A DNA stretch of 54,894 nucleotides from Deltaproteobacteria bacterium (GCA_029547045.1 JAKPQL010000043.1:1-54894), one strand, 5' to 3'; positions 1 to 7,497 are shown, numbered from the stretch's first letter. Translations and numbers: made by a program. Notes: generated from the sequence alone by a model not told the origin.

Positions 1-1
1 G

Positions 2-136
2 GGCACGGCGGGCAACCCGGGCACGGTTTCGGCCATGATCACGGGCTACGTGACCAGGGCCTGGTGCGAGACCCACTGCCCCCGCTGGTACGCCGAGCGA
101 CACGGCAACAACGCCGAAAGGTGCGCAGCGCGCTGA
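2..136 (+). CDS. C-terminal end of an unidentified protein (5' truncated by window edge)
   Basis: An open frame enters from the window edge and stops with TGA after 44 codons. The readable tail ends with a cluster rich in Cys, His, Trp and Arg (W-C-E-T-H-C, then R-W-Y-A-E-R-H-G, then E-R-C at the extreme end), which looks like coding sequence and possibly a metal site, but I do not recognise the family. It does not resemble the end of SelA or SelD, the usual neighbours of a tRNA-Sec/selB pair. It lies 124 bp upstream of the UCA tRNA on the same strand, so it could be part of the same locus. Only a guess is possible without the missing 5' part. Confidence 0.45.
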   Translation, partial: GTAGNPGTVSAMITGYVTRAWCETHCPRWYAERHGNNAERCAAR

Positions 137-260
137 GGGGCCTTTGAGGCACGGGTGCAGTGAAGACAATGGATGGCATCCCTGCGCACGGGGATGCCAT
201 CCATCATCACTTCATGCATGAAGCAACGATGTGACAGGGATTCAACGATGCACGGCTCAC

Positions 261-352
261 AGGGGCAATGGTGCTGGGCACCCCGCGGACTTCAAATCCG
301 TCGGCCCCGTCTAACAAACGGGGGGGAGGTTCGATTCCCCTTGCCCCTTCCA
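261..352 (+). tRNA. SelC-like tRNA with anticodon UCA; probably an opal-decoding tRNA-Cys rather than classical tRNA-Sec
   Basis: Ninety-two nucleotides with encoded CCA (350-352). The acceptor stem has 8 perfect pairs (261-268 with 341-348). The T-stem has only 4 pairs (325-326 and 328-329 with 337-340) with A327 bulged, and the T-loop TTCGATT is at 330-336. The anticodon stem is 285-289 with 297-301, the loop 290-296, and the anticodon TCA is at 292-294. The long variable arm is a 6-bp stem (305-310 with 318-323). The D-arm is compact (270-274 with 278-282). The discriminator at 349 is T, so U73, the main cysteine identity base; bacterial tRNA-Sec normally carries G73 for seryl-tRNA synthetase. 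An additional tRNA-Cys with an 8/4 structure that mimics tRNA-Sec has been reported in delta-proteobacteria as a possible opal suppressor, and this molecule fits that description. A SelB-like factor and a CysRS-like enzyme follow directly. Confidence 0.88.
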
Positions 353-429
353 TACGTACGGAAATTGTCCTGCCGATACCTGTCGTTTCCCACCCGGCAG
401 GGCGCTGAGGAAGAACCAACTGTTCAACC

Positions 430-2370
430 ATGACACGACCCATGACCATCGGCATTGCAGGCCATGTGGACCACGGCAAGACCAGCCTCGTCCGCACCCT
501 CACCGGCATCGACACGGACAGGATGAAGGAGGAGAAGCGTCGCGGGTTGTCCATGGAGTTCGGGATCGCGCCGTTGAACCTCTTGCCGGATGTGCAGGTC
601 AGCCTGGTGGATGTTCCGGGCCACACGGACTTCATGAAGAACACCATCAGGGGGCTGAGCGCCGTGGACGCGGCGGTTCTCGTCATCGCCGCCGATGACG
701 GGGTCATGCCCCAGACCAGGGAACATCTGGAGATCCTGAGGTTCATGGGCGTCCGCACGGGCATGGTGGTGTTCAGCAAGACAGACCTGGTGGACGCCGA
801 TACCCTCGCCCTTGCGGAAATGGAAGTGCATGACCTTGTACAAGGAACATTCCTCGACGGCTGCCCCATGATCGGCTTTTCGTCCGTGGATGGGCGGGGG
901 CGTCAGGATGTGATGCAGGCACTTCAAACCCTGCTCACACCCCACATCGGTGCGCCCGTACGACCCGGGCCATTCAGGATGTTCATCGACCAGATCCGGG
1001 TCCTGCAGGGCCAAGGCACCGTGGTCAGCGGCACCGTGCTCTCCGGGACGGTCCGCACCGGCGACCGGGTCGAGATCGTCCCGGGCGGACGGATCGTTCG
1101 CGTCCGGTCGCTGCAGGCCCATCATGCAGTCATCGACAAGGCTTCCCAGGGGTACCGGGTGGGCATCAATCTGCAGGGGGTGTCCACGAACGAGCTGTTC
1201 CGGGGCATGGTGCTGGCCGAGCCTGGCCGGACCGGGCCGGAGCGGTTCCTGAACGTGACCGCCAGCGTCTCGCGGTATGCACGCAATCCGCTCCGCCATG
1301 GGGAGCGGGTCAGGCTGTTCCTCGGTACTGCAGTCACGTCGGCGCTCGTGACGCTCATGGAGCAGGAAGATCTGGCTCCGGGCGAGAACGGACTCGCGCA
1401 GCTGCGGCCGGCCGAACCCATGGGTGCCCTGGCCGGGGACCGGTATGTGATCACCCCGCTGAATTCCCCCATGATCATGGCAGGCGGAAGGGTCCTGGAG
1501 ACCTCCCGGGTGAAATACCGCAAGGCCAACGCAGGGCGTATGGTCCCGGTGCTGAAGGCCCTGACCGGAGAAGATCCGGAAGCCCTCGTTCAGGCCTGGG
1601 TCAGTGCCAGGCCGGAGACACCCGTGAGCGCCGAGGCGCTGAGCCGTCTGTCGGGGATGCCCGGGGACATGACGGGGAAGGCCCTTGCCGAAGGGGTGCA
1701 GTCAGGCCTCCTGGCGGTGATCGACGGTCAGACCTGCCTTGCCGCGGCATTCTTTCGTCAGATGAAGGACCTCGTCACAACAAACGTCGAAGCGATGCTC
1801 GCGAAGGACTCGGCGAGGGAACTGGTCTTGACGGCACACATTGCAACGGCACTGCCTTCCGGGGTGGATGCGCCGGTTCTGGAGCGCATCCTGGAGGACC
1901 TGGTGAGGGAGGGAAGGCTCGTGGCCGTCGGCGGCGGGTACACCACCCCTGCACGGTCCCTGGTCAATGCATCGGTGCTGGACCGCATGACGCACAGCAT
2001 CCTCTCCTTTGTCGAGGCATCGGGAATGTCGGCCGTCACCATGAAGCAGATACTGGTTCACCTTGGCCAGGAGCGAGAAACCAGGGGCATACGGAGGTCT
2101 ATGGACTTCCTTCTCTCCCGCGGGGACATGGTGAGGCTGAGCAACGAGCGTTTCCTGTCACAGAAGGGGCTGGACGAGATCAAGGAAAGGGTGCGGGCGT
2201 GGATATGCCGTAACGGCTGCCTGACCCCGGCCGATTGCGCAGGTGTGTTCGGGTACGGCCGCACCGCCGGGGTTCCGGTGATCGAGTACCTCGACAGTGT
2301 GGGCTTCACCGCGCGCAGGGGAAACGATCATGTACTCGGGGGTGCAGATGGCGTGTCTGCGGGTTCATAA
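430..2370 (+). CDS. selB: SelB-like translation elongation factor, variant amino-acid pocket
   Basis: 646 residues (E. coli SelB is 614). The GTPase domain has GHVDHGKT at 11-18, DVPGH at 61-65 and SKTD at 116-119 in place of NKxD. EF-Tu-like domains follow, then a long C-terminal region of the winged-helix type that in SelB binds the SECIS hairpin. In E. coli SelB, Asp180, Arg181 and Arg236 are the residues proposed to sense selenocysteine. The equivalent stretch here reads I-D-Q (Asp187, Gln188), with Arg243 retained, so one of the three is replaced. Such a change fits a factor carrying a different aminoacyl-tRNA, for example Cys-tRNA. It starts 78 bp after the UCA tRNA, and its 3' end overlaps the CysRS gene by 41 bp in another frame. 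A normal SelB may exist elsewhere in the genome. Family assignment is firm; altered specificity is inference. Confidence 0.9.
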   Translation: MTRPMTIGIAGHVDHGKTSLVRTLTGIDTDRMKEEKRRGLSMEFGIAPLNLLPDVQVSLVDVPGHTDFMKNTIRGLSAVDAAVLVIAADDGVMPQTREHLEILRFMGVRTGMVVFSKTDLVDADTLALAEMEVHDLVQGTFLDGCPMIGFSSVDGRGRQDVMQALQTLLTPHIGAPVRPGPFRMFIDQIRVLQGQGTVVSGTVLSGTVRTGDRVEIVPGGRIVRVRSLQAHHAVIDKASQGYRVGINLQGVSTNELFRGMVLAEPGRTGPERFLNVTASVSRYARNPLRHGERVRLFLGTAVTSALVTLMEQEDLAPGENGLAQLRPAEPMGALAGDRYVITPLNSPMIMAGGRVLETSRVKYRKANAGRMVPVLKALTGEDPEALVQAWVSARPETPVSAEALSRLSGMPGDMTGKALAEGVQSGLLAVIDGQTCLAAAFFRQMKDLVTTNVEAMLAKDSARELVLTAHIATALPSGVDAPVLERILEDLVREGRLVAVGGGYTTPARSLVNASVLDRMTHSILSFVEASGMSAVTMKQILVHLGQERETRGIRRSMDFLLSRGDMVRLSNERFLSQKGLDEIKERVRAWICRNGCLTPADCAGVFGYGRTAGVPVIEYLDSVGFTARRGNDHVLGGADGVSAGS

Positions 2371-3649
2371 TTCCCTTACAGGGGAGATGGAGGAGTTCGT
2401 CCCCGGGGAGCCCGGTCTTGTGCGCATGTATGTCTGCGGCCCCACTGTGTATGACCATGCCCACCTCGGCCACGCGCGTTCAGATGTCTTCTTCGACACC
2501 GTGGCCAGGTACCTCGGGTTCACAGGGTTCCGGGTCACGCACGTGAGGAACTTCACGGACATCGACGACAAGATCATCCAGCGCTCTCAGCTCATGAACA
2601 TGGGTGTATCGGAGGTCGCCGGACGGTTCATCGATGCGTACCATGCCGACATGGCAAGGCTCGGCGCCAGACCGCCGGACCACGAGCCGCGGGTCACGGA
2701 GCATATCCCGGTCATCACCTCACTCATCGACAGGCTCATCTCCCAGGGGTACGCCTATGTGCACGAGGGAGATGTCCTGTTCCGCGCGGCTGCAGTGGAC
2801 GGATACGGTCTCCTCGCCCGTGCCGGAGACAGGGCCGGCATGAACGGGTCCTTCCATGCAGCGGGAAATACGGCAGCAAAGGAGGACAGGAGGGACTTCG
2901 TGCTCTGGAAACGGTCAAGCGGCCTTGGGCCCGTATGGGAGAGCCCGTGGGGGCCGGGCTGGCACGTCGAGTGCGCGGCCATGGCCCGGAACCTCCTGGG
3001 CGCCGAGTTCGACATCCACGGCGGCGGCCGGGACCTGCTGTTTCCCCACCACGAGAACGAGCGCGCCATATCAAGGGCCTGCTCAGGTACACACCTCGCC
3101 AGGTACTGGATCCACCACGCCATGGTTACCGTCGGGAACAGGAAACTCTCCCGCTCATCGGGACCCCCGCACCTCGTGGGCGAGTTGTGCCGCAGGTATC
3201 ACGGAGAGGCCATACGACTCTTTATCCTCTCCACCCACTACCGGCGGTCCCTGGATTTCACAACAGACAGGCTCGATCAGGCAGAGGCGGCCCTGGCGAG
3301 ACTGTACCGGCTCTATGATCGTCTTGAGAAAGGCCCTGAATCCCCTCGGGACTGCCCGGACAGTCCTCTCATCGCCAGGTTCTGCCAGGCGGTGGAGAAC
3401 GACCTGAACTTTCCCGGGGGAATCAATGTCATCTTTGCCGCTGTCAGGCGGCTGAACAGGGTCATGAGGGAGAACCCGGGTGCGGCAACGGCACATGCCC
3501 ACGACAGACAGGAGCTGGCAGGGCTGATCAGGCTCTGCAGGGAGGTCCTGGGCATCCTTGCCGATCCCCCCGCCTGTTTCCTCAAGGACCATGAATGCCC
3601 GCGCAGCAATGCTCGAGGGCGTGTCCCATCATATTCTGCAGAGGTGTGA
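2330..3649 (+). CDS. Divergent cysteinyl-tRNA synthetase lacking the C-terminal anticodon-binding domain
   Basis: 439 residues. The catalytic core is intact: zinc ligands Cys36, Cys215, His240 and Glu244 (spacing as in E. coli Cys28/209/234/238), HIGH-type motif HAHLGH at 43-48, and KMSKS-type motif KLSRS at 272-276 followed by an unusual SGPP in place of LGN. The DALR-like helical region is present, but the protein ends about 21 residues after the segment equivalent to ILGLL...AFL, where normal CysRS has roughly 55 more residues forming the domain that reads the GCA anticodon. Loss of that domain would allow charging of a tRNA with anticodon UCA that carries U73, which is what is encoded upstream. 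ATG at 2330 has AGGGGA in front of it; ATG 2348 is an alternative. It overlaps the selB-like gene. It is more likely a dedicated paralogue than the housekeeping enzyme. Confidence 0.85.
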   Translation: MYSGVQMACLRVHNSLTGEMEEFVPGEPGLVRMYVCGPTVYDHAHLGHARSDVFFDTVARYLGFTGFRVTHVRNFTDIDDKIIQRSQLMNMGVSEVAGRFIDAYHADMARLGARPPDHEPRVTEHIPVITSLIDRLISQGYAYVHEGDVLFRAAAVDGYGLLARAGDRAGMNGSFHAAGNTAAKEDRRDFVLWKRSSGLGPVWESPWGPGWHVECAAMARNLLGAEFDIHGGGRDLLFPHHENERAISRACSGTHLARYWIHHAMVTVGNRKLSRSSGPPHLVGELCRRYHGEAIRLFILSTHYRRSLDFTTDRLDQAEAALARLYRLYDRLEKGPESPRDCPDSPLIARFCQAVENDLNFPGGINVIFAAVRRLNRVMRENPGAATAHAHDRQELAGLIRLCREVLGILADPPACFLKDHECPRSNARGRVPSYSAEV

Positions 3650-3651
3650 AC

Positions 3652-4377
3652 ATGAAGAGGTCAACGGATGCATCGGTTCTGGTCCTTATCTGCGTGGTCC
3701 TGCTTTTTGGGTGGCAGGATGCCGTTTGCTCACCAAGGGTTGTGGCGGAATCTCCTGAGTACCAGGCGGGAGAGGTGCCCCAGGGCGCACTCATCGTCCA
3801 TCCCTTTTCCCTGAAGAACGCAGGAGACGAGACCCTTTCCGTGAGGGTCATCACCTGCACCTGCGGGGGCGTGAAATTCGAGCCTGTCAATCTTGCCATA
3901 TCGCCGGGCCGGTCCGATGCCATCACGGTGAGCATCCCCACGAAGTACCACAAGGGAGAATTTCTGAAGGAAATCCTGGTACAGACGAACGATCCGGAGA
4001 GAAAGGGCCTGGCCTTCAGGGTACGCGCCACTGTTCGCGAGATCCTGTCCGTGCACCCCCGAACCCTGGTGTTTCCTCCTGCAGGTACGGGGTCGGCACA
4101 GACGAGGGACATCTCTGTGACCAATGCCGGCATGCAGCCGGTGACCATTGAGGGTGCAGGGGTGGTTCCCGGAGGTGCACTCACGGTCTCCCCCGGAGGG
4201 AAAGCGGTCTTCACGCCAGGTCAGACGAAGGTGTACCAAGTGGAATTGCGCTCAGGAGCTAGGCCTGATGCGGACCGGTGCGAGGTCGTCCTTCGTACCG
4301 ACGTGAGAGAGCTCCCCGAGATCAGGATTCCTGTGGTTATCGTGGGAAGGGAGGCCCACAGCGGCAGGATGAAATAG
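3652..4377 (+). CDS. DUF1573-type secreted protein
   Basis: 241 residues with a lysine-led hydrophobic N-terminus (MKRST then a leucine/valine stretch to about residue 26), read as a signal peptide. Two Ig-like beta-sandwich units follow. The first contains the typical F-x-L-x-N-A-G-D-x-x-L phrase and the T-C-T-C-G-G cysteine pair of DUF1573 domains; the second contains V-T-N-A-G. DUF1573 proteins are usually exported and of unknown function. The start lies 2 bp after the CysRS stop codon, so it is probably translated from the same message. Whether it belongs functionally to the UGA-decoding cassette cannot be told from sequence. Confidence 0.75.
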   Translation: MKRSTDASVLVLICVVLLFGWQDAVCSPRVVAESPEYQAGEVPQGALIVHPFSLKNAGDETLSVRVITCTCGGVKFEPVNLAISPGRSDAITVSIPTKYHKGEFLKEILVQTNDPERKGLAFRVRATVREILSVHPRTLVFPPAGTGSAQTRDISVTNAGMQPVTIEGAGVVPGGALTVSPGGKAVFTPGQTKVYQVELRSGARPDADRCEVVLRTDVRELPEIRIPVVIVGREAHSGRMK

Positions 4378-4540
4378 GTATGCAACAATCACCGTACCCC
4401 TGGCTGTGAACGGGTCGTCTTCGGCCGGGGCATGAACGCCCCTCCCGTTGTTCTGTGGAGAGGAGCCGGGTTTGTAGTGTAAGGACAGCGGTCGCTGTCG
4501 CGCTTTTCCGGCATGCGGGCCTGTGGTTCGCGGGACAGGC

Positions 4541-4750
4541 CTACTCCTTGACCGGCAGCACGTGGATGGCCTTGATGACGAGCTGGACGCTGTCACCGGC
4601 CTTGAGGTCCATGCCCTCCACAGACTCGGTGGTGAGGACCGATGCCATCTCGGGTGCACTGATGGCCTCGAACTTCACCAGGGACATGACATCGCCCTTT
4701 TTCACGGATTTTACCTTTGCCTTGATGGTGTTGCGAGCCCCGTACTTCAT
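4541..4750 (-). CDS. Mop-type molybdenum-pterin binding protein
   Basis: 69 residues forming a single Mop/TOBE domain: starts M-K-Y-G-A-R-N, continues with I-K-A-K-V-K-S-V-K-K-G-D, then V-M-S-L-V-K, and ends in V-I-K-A-I-H-V-L. Proteins of this size (molbindins) oligomerise and bind molybdate or tungstate in the cytoplasm. A strong ribosome-binding site (AAGGAGG, 6 nt before ATG) fixes the start. No other molybdenum gene is adjacent, but a ModE-like regulator (25.2 kb) and MobB (36.2 kb) are in the window. The gene is convergent with the DUF1573 gene; 163 bp separate the two stops and I see no clear terminator there. Confidence 0.85.
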   Translation of the reverse strand: MKYGARNTIKAKVKSVKKGDVMSLVKFEAISAPEMASVLTTESVEGMDLKAGDSVQLVIKAIHVLPVKE

Positions 4751-4834
4751 GAGCGCCTCCTTCAGGAAGGGATGGTTTGTATCAGGATAGTATAAGGCAG
4801 GTATCCCCGTTTTCAAGGGATGTTCACGAGGGCG

Positions 4835-4886
4835 TGTCAAGACTCGTAAGAAATGTCCCCCTGATAAACTCGTTAAAGATGTCCCC
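4835..4886. repeat. Two tandem ~25-bp repeats resembling an IS21-like element end
   Basis: 4835-4860 and 4862-4886 align with one gap at about 19 of 25 positions; both contain ACTCGT and end in ATGTCCCC. Tandem end repeats containing GGGGACAT (other strand) are common at ends of IS21-type elements. No transposase gene remains beside them. Family assignment is tentative. Confidence 0.45.
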
Positions 4887-5036
4887 TTTCCGTATGTCCA
4901 TCTGAGCACCGTGTGTGAGCCATGAGAGGGGGCACGCATCTGGCAGCAGAGGTTCCCAGGCCGAAGCTCCGAGTGGCTGGAAGCGAGCTTCCAAAACGAT
5001 GCACTCTGCTGCAGGAACGCCGCCTTCATCTTTCCG

Positions 5037-5070
5037 GCCGGCACCTCATCATCCCAGATGAGGTGCCGGC
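5037..5070. repeat. 14-bp perfect hairpin
   Basis: Arms 5037-5050 and 5057-5070 are exact reverse complements with a 6-nt loop (ATCCCA). No T-tract follows on either strand, so it is not a standard terminator. It lies inside the IS-debris spacer. Confidence 0.7.
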
Positions 5071-5518
5071 GATACAACCATGCATCGATCATTCCTGTTG
5101 TTCGCTGTTGACCGACGCAGGCAGGATGCCTGACCCGGGAAGATCACGGCATCGCCGTCTTCGCGATGAAGTTCCTGCATCAGCTGCGTCCTGACATGCA
5201 TCACCTGTCAAGGATGTGTTCATCGACTCTGTCCAGGGGTTTCTGGGTCTGGTTCTCGAGCGGGAAGACGGCCAACTTCCTTTCGAAGACGATTCTCCGG
5301 TTGCCGTCAATGATGAGATGCATCCTCCATGTGCATCATGGAGTCAGTATACACACGAGCTTGCGGGTTGTGACAGGATTCATCGGCACTGGTGAACTCC
5401 GTTCATAAGTTGTGGTATGAAGCTGCTTGGATGAAGAGCCGATGCGTACTGTCTTGGAACGGGTAATGGAGTGGTGGAGCAGGGAATCTGCTGCTCATCT
5501 GGCAATGAGGTGGAGATC

Positions 5519-6406
5519 ATGAAGGAAGTCTGGATCGCGCTGGGACTGACCGTGTTCGCGGGAATGGCCACCGGCATCGGCAGCGCCATCGCCTTTATGG
5601 CCAAAAGGACCAACTACCGGTTCCTCTCGGTGACCACGGGGTTCTCGGCCGGCGTGATGCTCTATGTCTCCTTCGTGGAGATCTACGTCAAGGGTGTCGA
5701 GGCCCTCACGGGACGGTACGGCGACTGGGGCCACTGGATCAATGCGGCCTCCTTCTTCACAGGCATGCTGCTCATCGGCCTCATCGACAACCTGATCCCT
5801 GCAGAGGAAAACCCGCACGAGACGCACTCTGTGGCCGAGACCCTGCCGCTCCATGACCCTTCCGCGCCGCTGGCTGGTCTCGGGATTGATCCCGCGAGGG
5901 CGACAGGCGCTCACGACGTTTCCCCCGATGGCCGGAAACTGATGCGGATGGGGCTGTTCACGGCCCTGGCCATAGGCATCCACAATTTTCCCGAGGGTCT
6001 GGCCACCTTCCTGGCCGCCCTCCAGGATCCTGGCCTGGGGGTGGTGATTGCCGTGGCCATTGCCCTGCACAACATACCCGAGGGGATCAGCGTGTCCGTT
6101 CCCATCTTCTATGCCACGGGAAACCGCAGGAAGGCGTTTTTCTACTCCCTGCTGAGCGGATTGTCCGAGCCCGTGGGTGCTGTCATCGCGTACCTTGCCC
6201 TGAGGGTGTTTGTCGGAGGTGCTGACGGAACAATCCCTCCCCAGGTGATGGGCATTCTCTTCGGGGGCGTGGCTGGCATCATGGTCTATATCAGCCTCGA
6301 CGAGCTGCTCCCCACGAGCAGGGCGTACGGGAAAGGACACGACAGCCTCCTCGGCCTCGCCGCGGGCATGGTGGTGATGGCGTTGAGCCTCCTGCTCATG
6401 AAGTAG
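5519..6406 (+). CDS. zupT: ZIP-family divalent metal transporter (ZupT-like)
   Basis: 295 residues, polytopic membrane protein with about eight hydrophobic segments. The two ZIP signature helices are clear: H-N-F-P-E-G near residue 160 and H-N-I-P-E-G near residue 190, whose His and Glu residues line the metal path. A histidine-containing loop near residues 105-145 lies between the third and fourth helices, as in ZupT and GufA proteins. The family imports Zn2+, Fe2+ and related ions. ATG 5519 is preceded by GGTGGAG; the frame extends upstream to 5471, but that part does not look like ZIP sequence. It is a single gene; the 294-bp spacer to the peroxiredoxin holds only a weak AT-rich stem with T-run (6567-6593). 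Confidence 0.87.
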   Translation: MKEVWIALGLTVFAGMATGIGSAIAFMAKRTNYRFLSVTTGFSAGVMLYVSFVEIYVKGVEALTGRYGDWGHWINAASFFTGMLLIGLIDNLIPAEENPHETHSVAETLPLHDPSAPLAGLGIDPARATGAHDVSPDGRKLMRMGLFTALAIGIHNFPEGLATFLAALQDPGLGVVIAVAIALHNIPEGISVSVPIFYATGNRRKAFFYSLLSGLSEPVGAVIAYLALRVFVGGADGTIPPQVMGILFGGVAGIMVYISLDELLPTSRAYGKGHDSLLGLAAGMVVMALSLLLMK

Positions 6407-6566
6407 CAGGCAGTCGGCAGGACAGAGAGAAAACAAGGGGTATGTGAAGCACATCAGGAACAGCGGGTGGTGAAGTGTATGAAGAGTTTGGTCTTTTTGC
6501 CGACTTCGCCACGGGGTTCTCCTTTCTCGCGCATCACGCAGGTTTGTTGGGACGGGTTCGTTCAAT

Positions 6567-6593
6567 AAACAATGCACCAGCAATTGTTTTTTT
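6567..6593 (+). terminator. Weak terminator-like stem after the ZIP transporter
   Basis: A 7-bp AT-rich stem (6567-6573 with 6583-6589) with a 9-nt loop runs into a stretch of T residues. The stem is weak and lies 160 bp after the stop, so the call is uncertain. Confidence 0.3.
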
Positions 6594-6700
6594 GAATGGA
6601 AAGGCTATCTTTATGCATAGGGTGAATCGTGAGGCCAGCACTGTTCGGCGCTCAACCACCGGTTTCATGGACATGGATACACGGAGAAAGGAGGTTTCGT

Positions 6701-7420
6701 ATGCCTGAAGAGATCAAGGCAGGGTGTGCCCGGCCCACAGGCGGGCCCGTGGGAGAGAAACCCGTGGCAGCACCCCCCGCTCAGGAGGGGGAAAGGAAGG
6801 AGGAAAAGGTCATGATCAAGGTGGGTGCCAAGGCCCCGGATTTCACGGCCCCGGCGTTCCTCAACGGCAAGTTCGTGCAGGTGAAGCTTTCGGACTATCT
6901 CGGCAAGTGGGTGGTGCTCTGCTTCTACCCGGGTGACTTCACCTTTGTCTGAGCCACCGAGGTCTCGGCAGTTGCCGAGAGATATCCGGAGTTCAAGAAG
7001 CTCGGGGTGGAGGTCTTCTCCATGAGCGTGGACAGCGTGTTCGTTCACAAGATGTGGAACGACCACGAGCTTTCCAAGATGGTCAAGGGGGGCGTACCCT
7101 TTGCCATGCTCTCGGACGGCGGCGGCCGGGTGGGGAGCGTGTACGGCGTGTACGACCCGGATGCGGGCGTGGAGATGCGCGGTCGCTTCCTCATCGACCC
7201 GGATGGGGTCATCCAGGGCTACGAGGTGCTCACCCCGCCGGTGGGCAGGAACGTGAGCGAGACCATCCGACAGATCCAGGCCTTCCAGCACGTGCGCAAT
7301 AGCAAGGGCACCGAGGCCACGCCGTCTGGCTGGAAGCCGGGCAAGCTCACGCTGAAGCCCGGGCCTGACCTGGTGGGCAAGGTCTGGGAGGTCTGGAAGA
7401 CCTCCATGGAATCCGACTGA
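6701..7420 (+). CDS. Peroxiredoxin with in-frame UGA at the peroxidatic position (Sec or Cys, residue 84)
   Basis: Reading through TGA at 6950-6952 gives 239 residues of one AhpC/Prx1-like protein. Upstream is the fold start (V-G-A-K-A-P-D-F) and F-Y-P-G-D-F-T-F-V; then UGA; then A-T-E-V-S-A-V-A-E. The family motif is F-T-F-V-C-P-T-E, so UGA replaces the peroxidatic cysteine. Downstream sequence is fully conserved ([13 protein letters not shown]). The C-terminal motif that normally holds the resolving cysteine (E-V-C-P-x-x-W) reads E-A-T-P-S-G-W, so the resolving Cys is lost; Cys9 and Cys74 remain. ATG 6701 follows AAAGGAGG; ATG 6812, also with a good ribosome-binding site, would remove a 37-residue proline-rich extension. 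Seleno-peroxiredoxins are known; because of the cassette at 261-3649 the inserted residue could also be cysteine. Confidence 0.9.
6963..6980 (+). promoter_or_regulatory. SECIS-like hairpin directly after the UGA
   Basis: A 7-bp perfect stem (6963-6969 with 6974-6980) and a 4-nt AGTT loop start 10 nt after the UGA, inside the coding sequence. The distance to the apical loop (about 18 nt) and a G in the loop agree with bacterial SECIS elements recognised by the SelB C-terminal domain. The 7 pairs are continuous GC-rich pairing, so chance is possible but not the simplest reading. Confidence 0.7.
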
Positions 7421-7443
7421 ACAGGGCTCCTGGCACGAAAAGA

Positions 7444-7470
7444 GGGGCAGCCCGGCCGGGCTGCCCCTTT
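7444..7470. terminator. Bidirectional rho-independent terminator
   Basis: A 24-bp palindrome (7444-7467; a 10-bp GC-rich stem with GGCC loop) is followed by TTT on the plus strand and preceded by AAAAGA, giving a U-run on the minus strand. It separates the convergent peroxiredoxin and hydroxyacyl-CoA dehydrogenase genes. Confidence 0.85.
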
Positions 7471-7497
7471 CCAGTATCATTCATTTGTAGCTGATAC

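Larger units (their letters stand above)
4751..5518. other. Gene-poor spacer with insertion-sequence debris
   Basis: 768 bp without a convincing gene. It holds tandem terminal-like repeats (4835-4886) and a 14-bp hairpin (5037-5070). A 40-codon minus-strand frame (5201-5323) starts M-H-L-I-I-D-G-N and has an adjacent GGAGG, but it is too short and unplaced to call. The likely history is insertion and decay of a transposable element. Confidence 0.5.

Noticed and set aside
261-352. Ordinary tRNA-Sec reading of the UCA tRNA
   Set aside because: The 8-bp acceptor and long variable arm fit tRNA-Sec, but U73, the bulged 4-bp T-stem and the adjacent truncated CysRS point to a cysteine-type opal tRNA. 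Kept open, but not the preferred call.
5201-5323. Minus-strand 40-codon frame with GGAGG at the start
   Set aside because: Too short and with no known family; sits within IS debris, so a fragment is more likely than a gene.
6701-7420. Peroxiredoxin as a pseudogene with a nonsense mutation
   Set aside because: The stop is exactly at the peroxidatic position, homology is undamaged on both sides, and a SECIS-like hairpin follows.
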